64,000 nt of DNA. Source: Fibrobacter sp. UWB4. Its GTDB lineage: Bacteria > Fibrobacterota > Fibrobacteria > Fibrobacterales > Fibrobacteraceae. Under the pieces are notes generated by a model. It was not told the origin of the DNA. It searched no databases and was given only the letters and a program-made list of their open reading frames with translations. The position numbers and the translations under genes were made by a program. Positions 58,398 through 64,000 of the stretch are shown here, piece by piece. How positions within the stretch are numbered: the stretch's first letter is position 1; each line of letters starts with the position of its first letter. The stretch lies in NCBI RefSeq assembly GCF_002210345.1, contig NZ_MWQI01000008.1:114748-178747 (forward strand). The letters run 5' to 3'.

Positions 58398-60728
58398 ATG
58401 AAAAAGCCAGTCAAAATTACCCTCATCGTCCTAGGATCACTGATCCTCCTCTACTTCATCGCCCTCCTCGTAGCGCCCAAGATTGCCCGCAGCTACATCG
58501 AAGAGCACTCCAAGGAAATGATCGGCCGAAGTATTACGATCAAGGACATTAGCCTGAACCCGTTCACCTACGTCCTGGACGTCGATACGCTCGCGGTCAT
58601 GGAAGCCGACGACAAGACGCCCTTTGTCGCGTTCGAAAAGTTCAGCATGAACATAAACCCGCTCAAGCTCTTCACAAAAACGCTAGACATTAGCGATATC
58701 TACATGAAAGCGCTTTACGTCCGCGTCAAGCAGCACGGCGAACGGTTCAATTTCACAGACATCCTGGAGCACCTCGCAAGGCAAGACAGCATCTACTATG
58801 CCGAGCACCCCGAAGAGAAAAAGGCCGAGGACAACAGCAACAAGAGCGCAGCCGAAATCGCAGCCGGCCTCCCCGTCAAGCTGAGCCTCCGCAATATCGT
58901 CTTTGAAAAGGGCAACATTATTTATCAGGACACAAAAGTCGGTTCCAAATTCCACATCAAGGATTTCTCAATCAACATCCCGGCAATATACCTGGAAGAC
59001 AACGCAACTGGCGTCGATGTCAGCCTGAGATTTGCTGACGGCGGCGACCTTTCCGTGAAGGTCGATGCCAACATGGCAACATACGATTTCAACATCTACC
59101 TGAATCTGCACCGCTTCGCACTGGCCTGCATCAAGCCTTACCTCAACGACTTCATCAACTACAAGGATTTCGCAGGATACCTTTCTGCAAACCTCACCAT
59201 CAGCGGAAACATCAACAGCATCCTCTCTTCGAATGTCAAGGGTAAAGTTTCGCTCGATAATATCGACCTCACCGAAAACAGCGGCCACAAGCTCGGCGCC
59301 GAAAACGTAACCGTCGGCATCGGCAAAGCAAACCTGACCGACAACGAATACCTCATTGATTCCGTCATCGTGGACGCCGCATTCGCGCATATCGACTTGT
59401 ACAAGAACGGCAAGACGAATTTCGACATTCTCCTCGATCCGAAGAACAAGGGACAGGACATCGATACAACAAACGTCACCGAGACAAAATCGAAGGAAGA
59501 ACCGAAAGAAGAACCCAAGGCTGAAGCCGCTGCAACAGATTCGTCAAGCGTAGCCGCAGCAGACTCTACAGAAAAGCCGGCTCCTGCAAAGAAGCTCAAG
59601 GCAAGGATCAACAAGCTTCTTGTCAAGAACACATACGTTACAGCCACCGACCACACCATCATCCGTCCGTTCAATTACAAGGTAACCGCCATTACCGTCA
59701 CCGGTCAGAATATCAACTACGATACGCCTTGCAACGTGAATGTCACGGCGTCATTCCCCGAAGGCGGAAGCCTCTCGCTCAAGTACCACGGCGCACTCAG
59801 CAACCTCAATACGATGGACATCTACATCAGCGTAAAAAATCTCGTACTCAAGCATTTCTCGAACTATTCGCTGCACTACACGGCCTACCCCATCAAGGCA
59901 GGCACACTCGCCTTTGCAAGCGAAAACAAGATTGTAGACCGCAACCTCGACAGCAAAAACACCATTGACATTTACAATATCACCGTCGGAAACAAGGTGG
60001 ACGACATCGACCCGGAATACACCGTTCCGATGAAGATCGGTCTTTACATTCTGAAGGACAAGGATGACAAGATCCAGTTCGACGTTCCTGTCAAGGGAAA
60101 CCTCGACGACCCAGAATTCTCTTACGGAAAGATCATCTGGAAAACCGTCTTGAACCTGCTCGTCAAGGTCGCCGTTTCTCCGTTCAGGCTCGTCGGGAAC
60201 CTGGCCATGGCAGGCGCCAACGCACTCGGTTTCGACCTTGGCAAGAACAACGAAGTGGTTATTGACGCAAACACCGAGACGTTCACTAGCGAACAGTATG
60301 CAAAGGCCATCAAGATGACCGAAATGATCCAGAAGGATCCAAACCTCATGCTGACCTTCACGCAGTACTACAATCCGAGAAGAACCGCCAAGGAATACAA
60401 GGTCAAGCAGCTCAAGATCGACTTTTACAAACAAAAGAACAACAAAACGGAATTGAACGAACTCGACCACAGGGCCATTGACGAAATGGACGAAAGCGAT
60501 AAGGAATTCAAGGCTTACGTCAAGGAACACTCGGCTGAAATCGACAAGAACTACATGATGAAGGTTCTCCCCAAGATGGCAGCCCAGCGCAACGCCGACC
60601 TTCTCAAGGTTTTGCGCGCACAGCCGGGCGTCACCAAGAAGAACCTGAAAGTCATCACGGCTCCGAGAGAATCGCTCCGCAACTACAAGGACAAGCCGAT
60701 GTACAAAGTCGACGTGGACGTGCAGTAA
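58398..60728 (+). CDS. DUF748 (AsmA-like) inner-membrane-anchored protein
   Basis: 776 residues. One N-terminal helix (about 7-27), then long beta-rich periplasmic repeats of the AsmA/DUF748 type (SLNPFTYVLDVDTLAVMEAD, KGKVSLDNIDLTENSGHKLG, PVKGNLDDPEFSYGKIIW). Residues about 375-405 are a Lys/Glu/Ala/Pro-rich linker. Such proteins are thought to bridge inner and outer membranes for lipid transfer. The upstream gap 58212-58397 is AT-rich with no other feature; a terminator follows. Confidence 0.85.
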   Translation: MKKPVKITLIVLGSLILLYFIALLVAPKIARSYIEEHSKEMIGRSITIKDISLNPFTYVLDVDTLAVMEADDKTPFVAFEKFSMNINPLKLFTKTLDISDIYMKALYVRVKQHGERFNFTDILEHLARQDSIYYAEHPEEKKAEDNSNKSAAEIAAGLPVKLSLRNIVFEKGNIIYQDTKVGSKFHIKDFSINIPAIYLEDNATGVDVSLRFADGGDLSVKVDANMATYDFNIYLNLHRFALACIKPYLNDFINYKDFAGYLSANLTISGNINSILSSNVKGKVSLDNIDLTENSGHKLGAENVTVGIGKANLTDNEYLIDSVIVDAAFAHIDLYKNGKTNFDILLDPKNKGQDIDTTNVTETKSKEEPKEEPKAEAAATDSSSVAAADSTEKPAPAKKLKARINKLLVKNTYVTATDHTIIRPFNYKVTAITVTGQNINYDTPCNVNVTASFPEGGSLSLKYHGALSNLNTMDIYISVKNLVLKHFSNYSLHYTAYPIKAGTLAFASENKIVDRNLDSKNTIDIYNITVGNKVDDIDPEYTVPMKIGLYILKDKDDKIQFDVPVKGNLDDPEFSYGKIIWKTVLNLLVKVAVSPFRLVGNLAMAGANALGFDLGKNNEVVIDANTETFTSEQYAKAIKMTEMIQKDPNLMLTFTQYYNPRRTAKEYKVKQLKIDFYKQKNNKTELNELDHRAIDEMDESDKEFKAYVKEHSAEIDKNYMMKVLPKMAAQRNADLLKVLRAQPGVTKKNLKVITAPRESLRNYKDKPMYKVDVDVQ

Positions 60729-60752
60729 CGAGCTGTTCAAGTAATTGCAAAG

Positions 60753-60792
60753 AACCCGCTGGCAGAAGCTTACTAGCGGGTTTACTGTTTTT
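60753..60792 (+). terminator. Terminator of the DUF748 gene
   Basis: AACCCGCT (60753-60760) pairs with AGCGGGTT (60775-60782), followed by TACTGTTTTT. Confidence 0.65.
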
Positions 60793-60801
60793 AAGCAGGT
60801 A

Positions 60802-60833
60802 CTTGACAGAGACACTTCTTTGGCTCTGTCAAG
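60802..60833. repeat. Hairpin repeat 1 (CTTGACAGAG/CTCTGTCAAG)
   Basis: CTTGACAGAG (60802-60811) and CTCTGTCAAG (60824-60833), perfect 10-bp arms. Confidence 0.8.
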
Positions 60834-60986
60834 TCTGGTCGTACGGCTATTTTTTGGCTGTGGTTATGCTGCGGCGCCGAAACCTAAAAACTACCTAAAT
60901 AAGGCGATTTTGAAGTAAAAATGCGGTTTTTTAGGGGCTTACAAATCAAGAAAAGTTTGCTAGCGCCTACTTTTTATACGGATTGG
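60834..60986. repeat. Diverged repeat unit between two hairpins
   Basis: About 150 bases with GGCTGTGGTTATGCTGCGGC and AAAATGCGGTTTTTTAGGGG, bounded by the two CTTGACAGAG hairpins. It looks like a diverged relative of the unit at 61007-61236. No gene is seen. Confidence 0.5.
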
Positions 60987-61025
60987 CTTGACAGAGTCGT
61001 TAAAAAGGCTCTGTCAAGCCTTTTT
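60985..61025. repeat. Hairpin repeat 2, also terminator-like
   Basis: GGCTTGACAGAG (60985-60996) pairs with CTCTGTCAAGCC (61009-61020), a perfect 12-bp stem, then TTTTTAT. Confidence 0.8.
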
Positions 61026-61236
61026 ATATGGCTGCGGTAAGTTTTCCGAAAAACTGCGGTTCTGCTGCGGTTTTAGCCACGGCTCTGTCACACCAGACTG
61101 TATGGTTGCAAGAACGCTGCGGAAACCCAAAATGGCCAAAAAAGCCTAAATTCTGCATTTTCGCAGTATAAAAACATTTTTCGATGGGCTGACAAAACCC
61201 AATTTTCTTGCTATGCCAAATTATGCGTATGATTTG
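61007..61236. repeat. Direct repeat of 230 bp, copy 1
   Basis: Begins GGCTCTGTCAAGCCTTTTTA and ends TTATGCGTATGATTTG. It corresponds over its whole length to 63771-64000, with near identity from about 61081 on. It is followed at 61238 by CTTGACAGAGCC. The rest of the gap to 61424 holds nothing recognisable. Confidence 0.9.
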
Positions 61237-61423
61237 ACTTGACAGAGCCAGAACAACAAGTTTTACACACAAAAATGAGTCCGGTACAATACCGGACTCA
61301 CAACTCAATTTTATCCTAACTTTAAACTGTCCAACTTTTGATGTTCAGTTTAAAGTCGAGTCCTTTGAGTTATCCTCCTTACTATATGTGCGAAGCTGTG
61401 CTCCACAAATCACCATCGTAATT

Positions 61424-62797
61424 TTATTCAACATCATCTATAGCTACCGGCTTTGGAACCGAGAGATTCGACACACAACTATCAATCTGGTTCAAGTTGT
61501 CCTGTTTACTTTTCAAAATTGCCGATTGAACAACCGCATCATACGATGATTTCAGCTGCGAAAATTCCGAAGAAAAGCGATACGATCCATCCGAACATTG
61601 CAATATTTTAGGCACGGCATTATCACAAGGTTGGAGCCCCGTTCTTGAAGCCGGAATTTCCAGGCCCAATTTTACTCGAAGGTTTGATACACACAGACTC
61701 ATTGCCAAGTCACGTTTGTTAAACTTGGAAATAGCCTCTTCGAACGCTTCATCGTAACCGATCCTATACCCTTCGTGTACCGCGATGGAATCTGCATAAT
61801 TACATTCACAGAAATTTTCTACGGCAACAGGAGAAACACAAGACTCATCGACAACAGGTAAATTCTCTTCATCCAAGAATTTTCGTTTATTCGTTTTCAC
61901 ATATCGACCAATTCGACTAATTTTGAATTCGTCCATTTCATAGTTTCTTACTCCAAGGATTTCAAATCTTATCCCCGTCAAATGCTTCACCGCTTCTTCG
62001 ACACTAATGAAAGGCGATTGAGTTGATTCACCATCAACATTGCGAGCTACCACAAAATCACTCCAAGCAAAACATTCGTTGCGTTCATCTTGTTCCCTAT
62101 ACGCAAACCCACCTTCCGAAATATAAGCGCTCAAACGGACCTGATAGAAAGCATCCCCCATCAGAGTATTGACGGAATCGTCAAAATCAAGAACCATCGA
62201 GATTTGGTCATCCGTTTGATAACCAACACACAAGCCGCCCATTTCACTCACATCTACAGCCTCAAATTTTCCAGACGCATCTTTTCCAGCCATAGCAAAC
62301 CCAACATTGACAGAAGGAAGCTTTATCCACTCGCCCCATTCAGGTCCACGATTCATCATACCATAACCTACAGGCGTGAAATTCGCTTTTCCGCAAATTG
62401 CGCCACCGCATGCCTGAAGAACTTGGCTAAACGCAAGCGAATCATAACTATCACCCACCTCAGCCGACCACTCAACACTCGGGAGCAAAAGCTCAGTAGA
62501 ATCAAACTTATAATACCATATCCCCGAAGTATTAGTCCCGTTATCGTAACCGGTGCGCACGCGATAACCTGATGTTGGGCCCCACATTTCAGGAGACCAG
62601 ATGCAACCTTTTTCCAGAGCTTCCAAGGAATCCGTCACACCCATCACACTGCACAACACAGGCGATTGTTGAACATTCAATTCATGCCCCATATTCGGAA
62701 TGCTTGTCGATCCCGAAATAGGCGAAACATTATCGGAGCACGCTGCTGCAAAGAGAATGGTCCCCAAAGCAATCAAGCTGTAGATTTTGTTATTCAT
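61424..62797 (-). CDS. Large Cys-containing lipoprotein paired with TIGR02147
   Basis: 457 residues from the ATG at 62797, which follows GAGGAGATGTAAT. Signal NNKIYSLIALGTILFAAACS with lipobox AAAC (Cys20). The part at about 80-320 looks like a beta-sandwich (SGIWYYKFDSTELLLPSVEW, NTLMGDAFYQVRLSAYI, LTGIRFEILGVRNYEMDEFK), comparable in plan to the carbohydrate-binding region of the lipoprotein at 16124-17284. The C-terminal 130 residues are helical with several Cys. The start is 1 base after the TIGR02147 stop. AT-rich compared with housekeeping genes. Confidence 0.72.
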   Translation of the reverse strand: MNNKIYSLIALGTILFAAACSDNVSPISGSTSIPNMGHELNVQQSPVLCSVMGVTDSLEALEKGCIWSPEMWGPTSGYRVRTGYDNGTNTSGIWYYKFDSTELLLPSVEWSAEVGDSYDSLAFSQVLQACGGAICGKANFTPVGYGMMNRGPEWGEWIKLPSVNVGFAMAGKDASGKFEAVDVSEMGGLCVGYQTDDQISMVLDFDDSVNTLMGDAFYQVRLSAYISEGGFAYREQDERNECFAWSDFVVARNVDGESTQSPFISVEEAVKHLTGIRFEILGVRNYEMDEFKISRIGRYVKTNKRKFLDEENLPVVDESCVSPVAVENFCECNYADSIAVHEGYRIGYDEAFEEAISKFNKRDLAMSLCVSNLRVKLGLEIPASRTGLQPCDNAVPKILQCSDGSYRFSSEFSQLKSSYDAVVQSAILKSKQDNLNQIDSCVSNLSVPKPVAIDDVE

Positions 62798-62798
62798 A

Positions 62799-63632
62799 TT
62801 ACATCTCCTCATCTTTATTTAATTTCCAAGTTAACGGGAACAGTTGCATATTCAAATGATAAATTTGATCGGCATTTTCTGTTTCCGCGGCCATTGCCAC
62901 AATTTTTTTCCTGAACGCATCTACTTCTTGAGCGATGCGCTCATAACATTCGCGATTGACCGTAAAAGTCACACTGGACACGCTACGAACTTGCGGGTCA
63001 AAGCGTTCGATAGATTCTCCGCCAAGCGCCGTCATTTTCTTTTGCAAGGCATGAATGGCATAGGCCAAGCCTTCCTGCGATGCCGTCACATTCTTTTCCG
63101 TCTGGCGATACGAACCGTCCGCGGCCTTTTTCAAGAATCCCGCTTTTGTCAAGAACTCAAGCGATTTGCAAACGTCGGCTGCAGAAATTTCGTTGCAGCA
63201 CGTTTTCGCAATCTGCCCTGGAGTAGCGCCCTTCATCATCGGAGCAAGTTCACGAATCACCGGATTTTTCCAACCATCGAAATACTCGACCGCTTCCTTA
63301 TCGACAATGCGAACCTTGTATTCCAACGCGATCCGACGCATCTCTTTCCAATATGGCATTTTGGCTTCGTCATCCTTGGCGTTGCAAAAATTGACGAGCG
63401 CAATGAAGTAGTTCGCTTCATAGCCCGCAAGCCCCATTGCCGAAATCATGCGGTTCATAGACACTCGGCTCAAGTTGCTCTTGCCTTCACTCACAAGTCG
63501 CAAGTAAGTCGGTGAAGAAAACCCCGCGAGTTTCGCGAATTCCCGCCAGGAGAAATACGAAGTCCGCTTTTGATCTTCGTAGAAATCCTTGATCAAGGGA
63601 TGGTAATCTTTATATTCTGTTATCGGTTTCAT
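62799..63632 (-). CDS. TIGR02147-family protein (DUF4423), probable regulator
   Basis: 277 residues from MKPITEYKDYHPLIKDFYED (63632). The family plan is clear: YFSWREFAKLAGFSSPTYLR (helix-turn-helix-like) followed by VSEGKSNLSRVSMNRMISAM, and the C-terminal block QIYHLNMQLFPLTWKLNK. It precedes a lipoprotein gene by 1 base, repeating the arrangement at 16.1-18.1 kb. AAAACCTATATTTG lies just before the start, so the message may lack a leader. Function not established; control of the adjacent lipoprotein is inferred. Confidence 0.85.
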   Translation of the reverse strand: MKPITEYKDYHPLIKDFYEDQKRTSYFSWREFAKLAGFSSPTYLRLVSEGKSNLSRVSMNRMISAMGLAGYEANYFIALVNFCNAKDDEAKMPYWKEMRRIALEYKVRIVDKEAVEYFDGWKNPVIRELAPMMKGATPGQIAKTCCNEISAADVCKSLEFLTKAGFLKKAADGSYRQTEKNVTASQEGLAYAIHALQKKMTALGGESIERFDPQVRSVSSVTFTVNRECYERIAQEVDAFRKKIVAMAAETENADQIYHLNMQLFPLTWKLNKDEEM

Positions 63633-63637
63633 GTAAA

Positions 63638-63645
63638 CAAATATA
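63638..63645 (-). promoter_or_regulatory. AAAACCTATATTTG element before TIGR02147
   Basis: TATATTTG on the minus strand ends 5 bases before the ATG, preceded by AAAACC as at the first TIGR02147 gene. Confidence 0.45.
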
Positions 63646-63770
63646 GGTTTTACAGTCTTTTCATGACACAAAATTTTTATTTTTGACTAAAATTCAATAC
63701 TAAATTTAAAGATTTTTTGTATATGACACAGCAAGCAACACAACAAGGCTCTAAAAAGCACAAGAACAAC

Positions 63771-64000
63771 GGCTCTGTCAAGCCTTTTTATATAGCTGCG
63801 TGGTTATTTCCGAAAAACTGCGGTTCTGCTGCGGTTTTGACCTCGGCTCTGTCACACCAGACTGTATGGTTGCAAGAACGCTGCGGAAACCCAAAATGGC
63901 CAAAAAAGCCTAAATTCTGCATTTTCGCAGTATAAAAACATTTTTCGATGGGCTGACAAAACCCAATTTTCTTGCTATGCCAAATTATGCGTATGATTTG
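63771..64000. repeat. Direct repeat of at least 230 bp, copy 2 (continues past the window)
   Basis: GGCTCTGTCAAGCCTTTTTA at its start and GTATGATTTG at the window end, aligned base for base in length with copy 1. The left hairpin arm is missing; before it lies AAGGCTCTAAAAAGCACAAG. The short frame across it (from 63717) is repeat sequence. Confidence 0.9.

Noticed and set aside
60802..61250. CRISPR array or integron attC series
   Set aside because: The hairpin arms recur only two to three times with unequal units of about 150 and 215 bp, and no cas or integrase gene is near.
61024..61308. 94-codon open frame in the gap after the DUF748 gene
   Set aside because: It is antisense reading of the repeat copy 1 and has no ribosome site.
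63717..63935. 72-codon open frame at the window end
   Set aside because: It lies in the 230-bp repeat; the corresponding frame is disrupted in the first copy.

Overview
The window looks like a Fibrobacter-type chromosome (Fibrobacterota, a cellulose degrader from the gut or rumen). The evidence is two members of the Fibrobacter-typical TIGR02147 family, many small Ser-rich or Cys-rich lipoproteins, a GH9 cellulase-fold enzyme, a GH116 enzyme, and promoter-like TAnnTTTG motifs resembling those of the Bacteroidota. No rRNA, phage, transposase or CRISPR array is present. There is one tRNA gene, tRNA-Arg(ACG).

Layout. 0-3.3 kb: a partial, internally deleted Abi-family gene, a DegT-type aminotransferase and an AAA ATPase. 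3.4-9 kb: groES-groEL behind a sigma54-like promoter, an outer-envelope lipoprotein and PBP1A. 9.1-11.8 kb: 21-bp direct repeats, tRNA-Arg, rnhB (carrying an in-frame repeat insertion) and purN. 12-15.3 kb: a cytoplasmic GH116 enzyme. 15.3-20.6 kb: lipoproteins, the first TIGR02147/lipoprotein pair, purC and a tyrosine phosphatase. 20.8-25.3 kb: a three-gene unit with a MurG-like glycosyltransferase and a PMT-like membrane protein fused to an NPCBM domain. 25.5-28.8 kb: a radical SAM/SPASM enzyme with four short lipoproteins sharing a YG-x-P motif, and the remnant of a second enzyme gene. 28.9-34.1 kb: small envelope proteins, a structured RNA-like segment and a U32/RlhA-like protein. 34.1-38.1 kb: an AT-rich island of unrecognised membrane-anchored proteins. 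38.2-39.3 kb: a second AAA ATPase. 39.5-44.7 kb: a complete TonB2-type energy-transduction operon (DUF3450, TtpC-like ExbB, ExbB, ExbD, TonB, TPR). 45-52.9 kb: housekeeping genes (RluA-type synthase, nadD, rsgA, a UbiA-family gene, purF, an epimerase). 53-56.4 kb: ddl, tsaB, rimI and a DUF218-like gene. 56.5-60.7 kb: a GH9 enzyme without signal peptide and a DUF748 (AsmA-like) protein. 60.8-64 kb: the second TIGR02147/lipoprotein pair between two direct copies of a repeat of at least 230 bp.

How the genes fit together. Envelope construction dominates (PBP1A, ddl, DUF748, lipoproteins, TonB system), together with purine synthesis (purN, purC and purF, unlinked) and sugar catabolism inside the cell (GH116 and GH9, both without export signals). 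The most system-like cluster is the radical SAM enzyme with its four candidate lipoprotein substrates.

The most unusual property is repeat content. Degenerate arrays with a strict 7-bp period sit in at least a dozen intergenic gaps and also run into coding sequence (rsgA, the TPR gene, the TtpC-like gene, the tsaB start). A second dispersed family is inserted in frame in rnhB and in the TPR gene. A GC-rich 91-nt element occurs twice, each time upstream of and co-oriented with a gene. All family assignments come from reading the protein sequences; no database search was run.
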